A stretch of DNA of 51,282 nucleotides from an uncultured Desulfomicrobium sp. (GTDB lineage: Bacteria > Desulfobacterota > Desulfovibrionia > Desulfovibrionales > Desulfomicrobiaceae). Below are positions 30,922-38,671 of the stretch, piece by piece. Each line of letters opens with the position of its first letter. Position 1 is the stretch's first letter. The notes under the pieces were generated by a model, which saw nothing but the letters and a program-made list of their open reading frames with translations, was not told the DNA's origin and did not search any database. The stretch spans positions 1 through 51,282 of the forward strand of contig CALMTS010000167.1 of assembly GCA_937872685.1 (NCBI GenBank), in the 5' to 3' direction. A program made the translations under genes and the position numbers.

Positions 30922-31671
30922 ATGCGCATAACCTGGAAGAACGCACAGTCCGCCGGGACTGTGGTCATCGGCGTGGGCTCCGGTCATGTTTTGGCGCACG
31001 GCTGGATCGACGCGGCGGAATTGCGGGTCGGCGATGTGATCGCCGACGGGAATTGCAGGGTTCAGCTCGAGAGCAGAATCCGCCTTTGCCGGGAAGACGG
31101 GCTCTGCCTTCCGGCGTGGGTCGGCCAGCAGACAGGGGAGGCGGCCGCGGGCGATCGCCAATGTTCCGTTTCCCGCAGGGGTTTTTCCCTGGCCTGGATC
31201 ACCCTGAGCGACAAGGGCTCGCGGGGCGAGCGTGTGGACGCCAGCGGTCCGGCGATTCGCGACACCGTCGGCGAGGCCATGGAACTGGGCCTTGCCAGGG
31301 GGATGATCATCCCGGACGAGCCTCTCGTTCTCAAGGCCGCACTGGTGGACTGCTGCCTGCACCAGGGTTTCGATCTGGTTTTCACCACCGGCGGCACAGG
31401 CGTGGGTCCCCGTGACATCACACCCGAAGTCACTCTTCCCCTGCTGGACAAGCGCCTGCCCGGCTTCGAACGGGCCATGACCCAGGCCTCCCTGGCCAAG
31501 ACCCCGCATGCCGTCATATCACGAGCGGTGGCTGGCACCATGGGCCTCTCCCTGGTGGTCAATCTTCCCGGGAGTCCCAAGGCCGTGCGGGAAAATCTGC
31601 TCGCCATCCTTCCCGCCCTCAAACATACTGTGGAAAAATTGCAGGGGGACCAAAGGGATTGTGGACAATAA
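30922..31671 (+). CDS. MoaB/MogA-like molybdopterin-binding domain protein with N-terminal extension
   Basis: A 249-residue protein. Residues about 85-245 form a MoaB/MogA domain ([16 protein letters not shown] is the molybdopterin-binding signature), used to adenylylate molybdopterin during molybdenum cofactor synthesis. The first 85 residues are an extension I do not recognise, with [16 protein letters not shown] near the start. The ATG at 30922 follows a GGGGA-containing purine stretch. The gene is divergent from rfbA, and its last 11 bp overlap the start of a membrane histidine kinase gene. That is an unexpected partner for cofactor synthesis. Confidence 0.82.
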   Translation: MRITWKNAQSAGTVVIGVGSGHVLAHGWIDAAELRVGDVIADGNCRVQLESRIRLCREDGLCLPAWVGQQTGEAAAGDRQCSVSRRGFSLAWITLSDKGSRGERVDASGPAIRDTVGEAMELGLARGMIIPDEPLVLKAALVDCCLHQGFDLVFTTGGTGVGPRDITPEVTLPLLDKRLPGFERAMTQASLAKTPHAVISRAVAGTMGLSLVVNLPGSPKAVRENLLAILPALKHTVEKLQGDQRDCGQ

Positions 31672-33307
31672 CCCGGAACTGACCCCTTCCGCAGAATTCA
31701 AAAGCTTTTTCATAAAATTCTCCGTGATTCGCCTGGGGATCATGGTGTTTCTCCTGATGCTCGCCTTCTCCGAAGCCCTGAACCTCTCGGACCGGGGCAT
31801 GCGGCTCGAGTTCTACCGCGAGACGCAGTACATCCTCTTTTTCGTGTCAGGCTTCTTTCTGAGCATCGTCTACCTGGTGGCCGCGAAGCGGTTCATCAGG
31901 TCCATGGCCCTTTTCAGATTCCAGCTGATCGCGGACCTGACCCTGACGACATGGTGGGTGCTGCTGACGGGTGGCTCCTTCAGCGCCTTCGTCTTCCTCT
32001 TCCTGCTCTGCCTGTTTTTTTACGGTCGCATCGTCGGATTCCAGACCATCGTCGTTTCCTCATTCGCCGTCTGGGTGCTTCTTTTCCTGATTTCCTGCGT
32101 GCAGTTCTATTATCCGCAATATTGGGGACAGATTCATGTCCGCGGCTCGGATCTCGCCTACAACTACAGCCTGCTCACCCTCGCGCTCATTCTCGTCAGC
32201 TCCCTGGTCAGGTTGAGCCGCACGGCCGAGAGCCGGCTCCTGCACCGACTCATCGAGCAGGAAAGCGCCCTGCGCAAGGCCGAGGAGCTCAAATACCGCG
32301 TCTTTGACTGGATCGACGCCGGCCTGCTTGTCGTCGACGGTCAGAAGAGGATCACGAGCATCAACCAGCGGGCCCTGGACTGGCTCGAAGGGTACGACCG
32401 CAGCTGGGTCATCGGCGCGTCCTTCGATTCGTTCTTCCCGGAATTTCTTCCTTTCTGGAAGGATCGCCAACGGTTCCTCTCGCTTCGCAACATGGTCGTG
32501 AGCAAGCGCCGCGATCTCGTTTTCGGGTTCAAAATGACCGAATTGCCCGAGAACGAGGGCTGGATGATCATTTTTTCCGATATCACCGAAGTGCAGAGGA
32601 TGGAGCGGCAGATCAAGGAGATGGAAAAGATGGCCAGCGTGGGTGAACTGGCCGCCGGCCTGGCCCATGAAATGAAGAATCCCCTGGCCGGGATCAAGAC
32701 GAGCCTGCAGTTGCTGCTCTCCGAAGACCTGGAAAAGGATTTTTCCGAACGGCTCTCCAAAGTCATCCTGCGGGACATCGACCGTCTCGATTTTCTGCTC
32801 AAGGACTTTCTGATCTTCGCCCGGCCCCAGGCTCCAAATCCCGAGCCCCTGGACCTGGCCGCGGAGATCGAGCATGTGCTCTTGCCTTTGCGGCTGCAGC
32901 ACCCTCACGTCAGGATACGCGTCGACATCAGGGACGAACCCTTCAATTTCGACCGCAACCAGTTCCACCAGGTGCTCATCAACCTGCTGGTCAACGCCTT
33001 CCAGGCCCTGGAGGGAAGGGACGATCCCTGGATCGTCATTATCGAGACCCGCGAGAACGGGAAAAGGGCGCTTTTCATCTCCGACAACGGCCCGGGCCTG
33101 GCGACGGATGTCGCCGACAGGTGCTTCGACCCCTTCGTCACCACCAAACCGGTGGGATCGGGTCTGGGGCTGGCCATTGCGCGCAGGCTCGCGGCTCAGA
33201 ACGGAACGTTCATCGAGCTTCGCGACAACCCATCAGGAGGGGCCAGGGCCGTCCTGGTCCAGGATGAATCATTTTTCCGCGCACGAGCGGATCAGGATGC
33301 ACCGTGA
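31661..33307 (+). CDS. Membrane sensor histidine kinase with PAS domain (NtrB-like)
   Basis: A 548-residue kinase. Six hydrophobic segments (about 18-37, 56-76, 86-105, 106-122, 127-148 and 167-184) form an integral membrane sensor with very short loops, suggesting sensing within the membrane. A PAS domain (about 210-312) and coiled coil lead to HisKA with His336 in GLAHEMKNPLAG, then the catalytic domain with NLLVNAFQAL, DNGPGL and GSGLGLAIA. The E-x-K-N-P-L pattern is NtrB/ZraS-like. The GTG start at 31661 with AAGGG upstream avoids a long overlap. It overlaps the MoaB-like gene by 11 bp and the helicase gene by 4 bp; no response regulator is adjacent. Confidence 0.88.
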   Translation: MDNNPELTPSAEFKSFFIKFSVIRLGIMVFLLMLAFSEALNLSDRGMRLEFYRETQYILFFVSGFFLSIVYLVAAKRFIRSMALFRFQLIADLTLTTWWVLLTGGSFSAFVFLFLLCLFFYGRIVGFQTIVVSSFAVWVLLFLISCVQFYYPQYWGQIHVRGSDLAYNYSLLTLALILVSSLVRLSRTAESRLLHRLIEQESALRKAEELKYRVFDWIDAGLLVVDGQKRITSINQRALDWLEGYDRSWVIGASFDSFFPEFLPFWKDRQRFLSLRNMVVSKRRDLVFGFKMTELPENEGWMIIFSDITEVQRMERQIKEMEKMASVGELAAGLAHEMKNPLAGIKTSLQLLLSEDLEKDFSERLSKVILRDIDRLDFLLKDFLIFARPQAPNPEPLDLAAEIEHVLLPLRLQHPHVRIRVDIRDEPFNFDRNQFHQVLINLLVNAFQALEGRDDPWIVIIETRENGKRALFISDNGPGLATDVADRCFDPFVTTKPVGSGLGLAIARRLAAQNGTFIELRDNPSGGARAVLVQDESFFRARADQDAP

Positions 33308-36300
33308 ACACCTACATCGCCGACCTTCACATTCACTCCCGGTTCTCAAGGGCCACGAGCAGGAACCTGACCCCGCGGAACCTGGTGGCCTGGGCCGCCG
33401 TCAAGGGTATCGACGTTCTGGCCACCGGCGATTTCACCCATCCCGGCTGGATGGAGATGATCTCCACGCAGCTCGTGGCGGGGGAAGACGGCCTCTTCCG
33501 CCTGAAGGAAGACAGGGGGCTTGAAGAGGAACTCCCCTGGTACTCCGGAAATCTCAATGTCCAGGGGATCAGGTTCGTGCTCTGCACGGAGATCAGCTCC
33601 ATCTACAAGAAGGGCGGCAAGGTCCGTAAAATTCACAACCTCGTCTTCATGCCCGGTCTGGAAGCGGCCCTGAAATTCAACACGCGCCTGGCCCAGGTCG
33701 GAAACCTGGCCTCGGACGGACGCCCCATCCTCGGCCTTGATGCCCGCGACCTGCTGGAGATGGTGCTGGAGACGGACCCTTCGGCTTTCGTCATCCCTGC
33801 GCATATCTGGACTCCCTGGTTTTCCCTGTTCGGCTCAAAATCGGGGTTCGACCGCATCGAGGACTGTTTCGGCGACCTGACCGGAGAGATTTTCGCCCTG
33901 GAGACAGGCCTGTCCTCGGACCCGGAGATGAACTGGCTGTGGAGCGCTCTGGATCGCTTCACCCTGGTTTCCAACTCCGACGCGCACTCCGGCGAGAAAC
34001 TCGGGCGCGAAGGCAATGTCTTCTCCGGGGAGATGTCCTATGCAGGCATGCGCCGCTCCTTGCGCCGCGAGGAGGGGGCGACGCGCTTTGAAGGTACCCT
34101 GGAGTTCTACCCGGAGGAAGGGAAATACCATCTCGACGGCCACCGCAAATGCGGGGTCATGCTGGAACCCGAGGAGACGGCGCGGCACAAGGGAATCTGC
34201 CCCGTGTGCGGCAAGCCCTTGACCATCGGGGTCCTGAACCGGGTGTTTGCCCTGGCCGACCGTGCGGCACCGGTGAGGCCGGAGTGTCAGCCTTCGTTTT
34301 TTTCGCTGGTGCCGTTGCCGGAAATCCTTTCCGAGATTCTCGGCGCTGGACCGGGAACAAAGAAGGTGCAGCGCATGTTCAGCCAGCTCGTGCGGGACTT
34401 CGGCTCGGAGTTCAACATCCTGCGTTCCGTGCCGGTCGAAGATCTGCAGCGCTCCTCCAGGGTGCTGGCCGAAGCCCTGCGCAGGATGCGCCAGGGACTG
34501 GTGCACAGGCATTCCGGCTATGACGGCGAGTTCGGCCGTATTTCCATGTTTTCGCCCCAGGAGCTCCTGGAGTTCAAGCACGGCCGCATGCTGTCCATGG
34601 CCGCTCCGGCGGCCGAAGCCGAGGAGCCGGGCCAACGCTGGCGCAAACCTCAGGTCAAGGCTGCCGGGAAGCGCGAGGAACCACTGCTGGCGCCCAACGA
34701 GATGCAGCTTTCGGCCATACTGGCGGGTCCGGGCCCGGTCCTGGTCCTGGCGGGGCCCGGCACGGGCAAGACCCAGACACTCATGGGCCGCGTGCGGCAT
34801 CTGCTCGACCAGGGTGCGGACCCTGCCCGCATCCTTATCCTGACCTTCACCCGCAAGGCGGCGCGGGAACTGAAGGACCGCCTGCAGCGGGCCTGTCCGG
34901 CAGGGGCCGTGCTGCCCAAGGCCGACACCCTGCACGCCCTGGGGCTGGAATACTGGGCCTCGGTCATGGGCGAACCGCCCATCCTGCTCTCCGAGGAAAG
35001 CAGCCGCCGCCTTTTTGCGGCCGCCAACCCGGATCTGCAGGGCAAGGCCCTGAAAACGGCCTGGAACGACCAGTCCCTGGCGCGCGAAAACGGGGTCCGC
35101 ATTCCGGGCGAGCACACCCGGAGGTACCTGGACCACAAGGCGCGCTTCAATCTGGTGGACTACACCGACCTTCTGGAATTCTGGCTCGAGCACCTGGAAC
35201 TCGGTCACTACGCCCCGGCCTTCGATCACGTCCTGGTGGACGAGGTGCAGGACCTCTCTCCCCTGCAGCTCGCCCTGGTCACGGGCCTCAGCGGGGAGAG
35301 GGGGCGCGGCTTTTTCGCCATCGGCGACCCCAATCAGGCCATTTACGGCTTCCGTGGGGCCGTGCGGGACATCGAAGGCAAGCTGCGTGGCGTCTGGCCG
35401 GAAACCCGGCGCGTCAGACTCGTGCACAACTACCGGTCGTCCCAGCAGATTCTCGATCTGTCCGCACACCTGTTCAGCGAGCGCGAAACTCTCGTGGCCA
35501 GGAAAAGCATCGCCGCATCCATGACCCTCTTCGAGGCCCAGAGCGCCGATCAGGAGGCGAACTGGATCGCGTCCCGCGTGCGTGAACTCCTTGGCGGCAC
35601 GGGGCACTGGCAGGCGGACGCCCAGGGCGGCGGCAGCCTCTCTCCGGGCGACATAGCGGTCCTCGTACGCCTCAAGGTCCTTATCCCGCCCATCGTGAAG
35701 GCCCTGGAAAACGCGGGTATCCCCGTGTCCGTGCCCGAACAGGAGCCCTTTTTCACGGACCCCCGGGTGGAGGTGGTCCTTGGTATCGCCGGCAACGTGC
35801 TCGGCATGCCCGATGCCGTGGAGCAGGAACTTCCCGTCTGCCCCGAGGGGATCGTGGAGAAGGGGCCTCTGGCCATGGCCGTACATTTCTCCGAGACGCC
35901 TCCCTTCGACGCCCTGTTTTGGAAGAGCCGGCCTTTCCTGGACCTGGTCAAGGCCCATCAGAGCTTTGGCGGTTGGCGGGGCCTTCTGAATATGGTGCGC
36001 CTGGAGACGGAACTCTGCGCCATCCGGGCCAAGGCTCAGAAGGTGCAGGTCATGACCATGCACGGCTCCAAGGGCCTGGAGTTCGAAGCCGTGTTCCTGC
36101 CGGGCCTGGAGGAGGGCATCCTGCCGTTCGCGGGCATGGACATGCTTCTGGGCAAGACCGTCGAGGACGGGGTGGACCTTGATGAGGAGCGCCGTCTCTT
36201 CTACGTCGGGCTGACCAGGGCCAAATCCATGCTGTTCCTGAGCCACTGCGCAAGCCGCCGCATGTTCGGCAAGGCCTTCAAACTCGGTTTGTCCTCGCTG

Positions 36301-36387
36301 GTGCGCCGCCTGCCCCAGGACATGCTGCGCAAGAGCGCCATCCGCCGCCATGTGCGGCGCAACGAACGCCAGTTGAGCCTGTTCTGA
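33304..36387 (+). CDS. PHP phosphoesterase - zinc site - UvrD/Rep helicase fusion
   Basis: A 1027-residue fusion. Residues 1-230 form a PHP domain with an apparently complete metal site: His9 and His11 (DLHIHS), Asp43 and His46 (GDFTHPGW), Glu96, His111, His167, and Asp226 and His228 (SNSDAHS). A probable zinc site follows (Cys283, Cys299, Cys302 in CPVCG, plus a histidine). Residues 455-1010 are a superfamily 1A helicase: Q-motif Gln468, Walker A GPGTGKT (Lys489), VDEVQD (646-650), GDPNQAIYGFRG (674-685), NYRSS, MHGSKGLEFEAV (His920) and FYVGLTRAK (Arg972). The start is GTG, overlapping the kinase stop by 4 bp. A combined nucleic-acid nuclease/phosphatase and helicase role is likely but unproven. 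Confidence 0.87.
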   Translation: MNTYIADLHIHSRFSRATSRNLTPRNLVAWAAVKGIDVLATGDFTHPGWMEMISTQLVAGEDGLFRLKEDRGLEEELPWYSGNLNVQGIRFVLCTEISSIYKKGGKVRKIHNLVFMPGLEAALKFNTRLAQVGNLASDGRPILGLDARDLLEMVLETDPSAFVIPAHIWTPWFSLFGSKSGFDRIEDCFGDLTGEIFALETGLSSDPEMNWLWSALDRFTLVSNSDAHSGEKLGREGNVFSGEMSYAGMRRSLRREEGATRFEGTLEFYPEEGKYHLDGHRKCGVMLEPEETARHKGICPVCGKPLTIGVLNRVFALADRAAPVRPECQPSFFSLVPLPEILSEILGAGPGTKKVQRMFSQLVRDFGSEFNILRSVPVEDLQRSSRVLAEALRRMRQGLVHRHSGYDGEFGRISMFSPQELLEFKHGRMLSMAAPAAEAEEPGQRWRKPQVKAAGKREEPLLAPNEMQLSAILAGPGPVLVLAGPGTGKTQTLMGRVRHLLDQGADPARILILTFTRKAARELKDRLQRACPAGAVLPKADTLHALGLEYWASVMGEPPILLSEESSRRLFAAANPDLQGKALKTAWNDQSLARENGVRIPGEHTRRYLDHKARFNLVDYTDLLEFWLEHLELGHYAPAFDHVLVDEVQDLSPLQLALVTGLSGERGRGFFAIGDPNQAIYGFRGAVRDIEGKLRGVWPETRRVRLVHNYRSSQQILDLSAHLFSERETLVARKSIAASMTLFEAQSADQEANWIASRVRELLGGTGHWQADAQGGGSLSPGDIAVLVRLKVLIPPIVKALENAGIPVSVPEQEPFFTDPRVEVVLGIAGNVLGMPDAVEQELPVCPEGIVEKGPLAMAVHFSETPPFDALFWKSRPFLDLVKAHQSFGGWRGLLNMVRLETELCAIRAKAQKVQVMTMHGSKGLEFEAVFLPGLEEGILPFAGMDMLLGKTVEDGVDLDEERRLFYVGLTRAKSMLFLSHCASRRMFGKAFKLGLSSLVRRLPQDMLRKSAIRRHVRRNERQLSLF

Positions 36388-36392
36388 AAGAC

Positions 36393-37103
36393 ATGCATTT
36401 CCGTCTGGCGGCGCCCTCCTGCGTCATCCCCGACAGGGTCGGGCCCAATTGCCGGGCCTTGTCGCCTCTTGTGCGGGAGGTCGGGCTCATGCTCTTGGAA
36501 ACGCGGGGCTGTCAGGATTACGACGATCGCGACCTGCCGCCGGACCTCCCCGCCCTGGGTCTGGCATATCATGCCCATCTGCCCCTGGATTTGCCCTGGG
36601 AATCCGGAATTCATGCGGTCTGCGGGGCGATTGCGGCCATCGAGCAAAAAATTGCCTTTCTCCACCCCTGCGGGTATGTGCTCCATCCGCCTCCGCGGGG
36701 GGAACTGACGCGCCTGGTGCGGATGCGGCCGGATCTGGCGCCGCTTCTCAGACTCGAAAACACCCGGGAGAGCGACCTTTCAGACATCTGGACGGAAATC
36801 GAGACCCTGGATCTGGGCGTGTGCCTGGATGTGGGGCATCTGGTCAGCTATGGCCAGGAACGGATTTTGCAAATTCCCGGTTTTCTTGACCGGGTACGCA
36901 TGCTGCACATTTACGGGGGAGAGTCCGACCGCGGTCATGCCGGGCTTGAGCACCTGCCCGACCCCGGTCAGCTGCGCGGAATTTTGCGCGAAGTGCGCGG
37001 AGACAGCGTGCTGGTGGCGGAGGTCTTCCGTTTGGAGGAACTCCGGCGTTCCCTGGACCTGCTTCGCGCCTGGCTTTCGGAATGGGGTATGGATCATGAT
37101 TGA
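36393..37103 (+). CDS. cbiR: Putative cobamide-remodelling phosphodiesterase (CbiR-like)
   Basis: A 236-residue TIM-barrel protein of the AP-endonuclease-2 superfamily. Metal-ligand-like residues are His60/His62 (YHAHLP), His98 (VLHPP), Glu122 (LENT), Asp146 and His149 (CLDVGH), His172 (LHIYGG) and Glu210 (AEVFR). The family includes CbiR, which hydrolyses the nucleotide-loop phosphoester of cobamides so the cobinamide part can be rebuilt with another lower ligand. The call depends on the next gene, cobU, which overlaps it by 8 bp and acts on the product. Sequence alone would allow other TIM-barrel functions. The Shine-Dalgarno sequence is weak, so the start is tentative. Confidence 0.68.
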   Translation: MHFRLAAPSCVIPDRVGPNCRALSPLVREVGLMLLETRGCQDYDDRDLPPDLPALGLAYHAHLPLDLPWESGIHAVCGAIAAIEQKIAFLHPCGYVLHPPPRGELTRLVRMRPDLAPLLRLENTRESDLSDIWTEIETLDLGVCLDVGHLVSYGQERILQIPGFLDRVRMLHIYGGESDRGHAGLEHLPDPGQLRGILREVRGDSVLVAEVFRLEELRRSLDLLRAWLSEWGMDHD

Positions 37104-37605
37104 ACTGGTGCTGGGCGGCAACAAGTCCGGCAAGTCCGACTTCGGCCTGGAATTGCTCACAAGTGGACCGGGCCCCTGGACCCTGGTGGCCACGGGCAAG
37201 TCCCGGGACATGGCCTTCCGGGAGCAAATCCGGGCCCATCGCCGCGATCGCGACTCCGTCATAGCGGTGCGCGAGGTGGACACGGATCTGACCGGCGCTC
37301 TTCGCGAACTGTCCCCCCGGGGAGGCGGCGTCCTGGTGGACAGCCTCGATTTCTGGATGTTCTCCCTGGCCGCTCTCGGCCCTGCGGCCAGGCGGGACAT
37401 GCAGGAGGAATTCCTGGCGGAGCTCGCCGTCTGGAGGGGGGGGAGGCTGGTCCTCGTCTCCACGGAAATGGGGCTCGGGCCTCTGGCCTATGACGGAACC
37501 GTGCGTGCTTTCGCGCGGGATCTGGGACAGCTCAACCGTGAAATTGCCAGGGCCAGTGCAAGCGTGTATCTGGTGGTTGCCGGTCTGGCCCAAAAACTCA
37601 AGTGA
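37096..37605 (+). CDS. cobU: Adenosylcobinamide kinase / adenosylcobinamide-phosphate guanylyltransferase
   Basis: CobU phosphorylates adenosylcobinamide and then attaches GMP, activating it for the final cobamide assembly step. The 169-residue protein has the P-loop GGNKSGKSDFG (residues 8-18), VATGKSRD (31-38), the guanylylated histidine His48 in IRAHRR, LVDSLDFWMFSL, and the VSTEMGLG segment followed by LNREIA and VVAGLAQKLK at the end. It is slightly short and the usual HW pair after His48 is not kept. It overlaps the cbiR-like gene by 8 bp, supporting a cobamide salvage module that could serve NrdJ. Confidence 0.87.
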   Translation: MIELVLGGNKSGKSDFGLELLTSGPGPWTLVATGKSRDMAFREQIRAHRRDRDSVIAVREVDTDLTGALRELSPRGGGVLVDSLDFWMFSLAALGPAARRDMQEEFLAELAVWRGGRLVLVSTEMGLGPLAYDGTVRAFARDLGQLNREIARASASVYLVVAGLAQKLK

Positions 37606-37612
37606 GAAGGTC

Positions 37613-38638
37613 ATGGCATATTTTCGAAAGCTGGATCCGAAGCTGGCCAAGCTTCAGGAATTGCTGAACAAGAACGAGCGTTGGCTGATCCTCATCAATG
37701 CCGACCCTGACGCCCTGGCCTCGGCCATGGCCTTGAAGCGCATCCTGGCCGGCCGTGTGGAACAGGTCGCCATCGCCCACGTCAACGAGATCACCCGTCC
37801 CGACAACCTGGCCATGATCAGGCTGTTGCGCATCGCGACCAAGAAGCTGACACCGCCCCTGGCCGCCCAGTACGACCGTTTCGCCCTGGTGGATTCCCAG
37901 CCCCACCACCATCCCGATTTCGCGAACATCAATTTTTCCGTGGTCATCGACCACCACCCCAAGGTAGCCGGAACGCCGGTCAAGGCCGACTATGTCGAGA
38001 TCGTGTCCGAGTACGGATCCAACTCGACCATCATGACCGAATATCTCTACAACCTGGGCCTGCGGCCGGGAAAACTGCTGGCCACGGCCCTGCTCTACGG
38101 CATCAAGACCGACACCCAGAGCTTCGAACGCGAATTCCACGACAACGACATGAAGGCCTTCCGCTACCTGTCGAAGTTCTACAGCAAGCCGCTCCTGCAC
38201 AAGATCATCCGTTCCGAGTTCCGCCTGGAGTGGCTCAAGTACTTCACCCAGGCCTTCCGCAAGATGCGGGTCATGGGCAAGACCATCACCATATTCATGG
38301 GCAAGGTCGATTCAGCCGACATCCTGGTCATCCTGGCCGATTTCTTCCTGCGTGTGCACGGTCTGTCCACGACCATGGTCAGCGGCATCAGCGAGGACAA
38401 GCTCGTCGTGGTCTTTCGCGGCGACGGCCTGCGTCGCGACATGGGCAAGTTCGCCAAGCGGCTCTTCGGCGACGTGGGTTCGGCCGGCGGGCACAAGTCC
38501 ATGGCCCGGGCCGAGATCCCCATGGAGAAGCTCGGCTGCCATCACGCCAGCCAGTTCATATGGGAGCGCCTGCACGGGAGTACGGAAGCCAAGAAGAAGA
38601 AAAAGGAGCCGGAAAACGCACCAAACTGCGGCGCGTAG
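37613..38638 (+). CDS. DHH-family phosphoesterase (NrnA-like)
   Basis: A 341-residue DHH/DHHA1 phosphoesterase. Metal motifs are visible: NADPDALASA near residue 30, a histidine-rich DSQPHHHPDF near 94, and DHH within VVIDHHPK near 107. The GSAGGHKSMAR motif of the DHHA1 domain lies near residue 291. Relatives degrade short oligoribonucleotides (nanoRNase) and pAp; oligonucleotide or cyclic-dinucleotide turnover is likely, the exact substrate unknown. The ATG at 37613 has AGAAGG just upstream. It begins 7 bp after cobU. The tail is lysine-rich. A terminator-like hairpin follows, inside the start of polA. Confidence 0.85.
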   Translation: MAYFRKLDPKLAKLQELLNKNERWLILINADPDALASAMALKRILAGRVEQVAIAHVNEITRPDNLAMIRLLRIATKKLTPPLAAQYDRFALVDSQPHHHPDFANINFSVVIDHHPKVAGTPVKADYVEIVSEYGSNSTIMTEYLYNLGLRPGKLLATALLYGIKTDTQSFEREFHDNDMKAFRYLSKFYSKPLLHKIIRSEFRLEWLKYFTQAFRKMRVMGKTITIFMGKVDSADILVILADFFLRVHGLSTTMVSGISEDKLVVVFRGDGLRRDMGKFAKRLFGDVGSAGGHKSMARAEIPMEKLGCHHASQFIWERLHGSTEAKKKKKEPENAPNCGA

Positions 38639-38671
38639 ACCGACATCAGCTCCCACACAACCGGAGGGTGC

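Noticed and set aside
34270-34304. T7 run after an AGGC/GCCT pairing inside the PHP-UvrD gene
   Set aside because: The stem is only 4 bp with a 10-base loop, so it is probably codon-driven (FFS) rather than a terminator.
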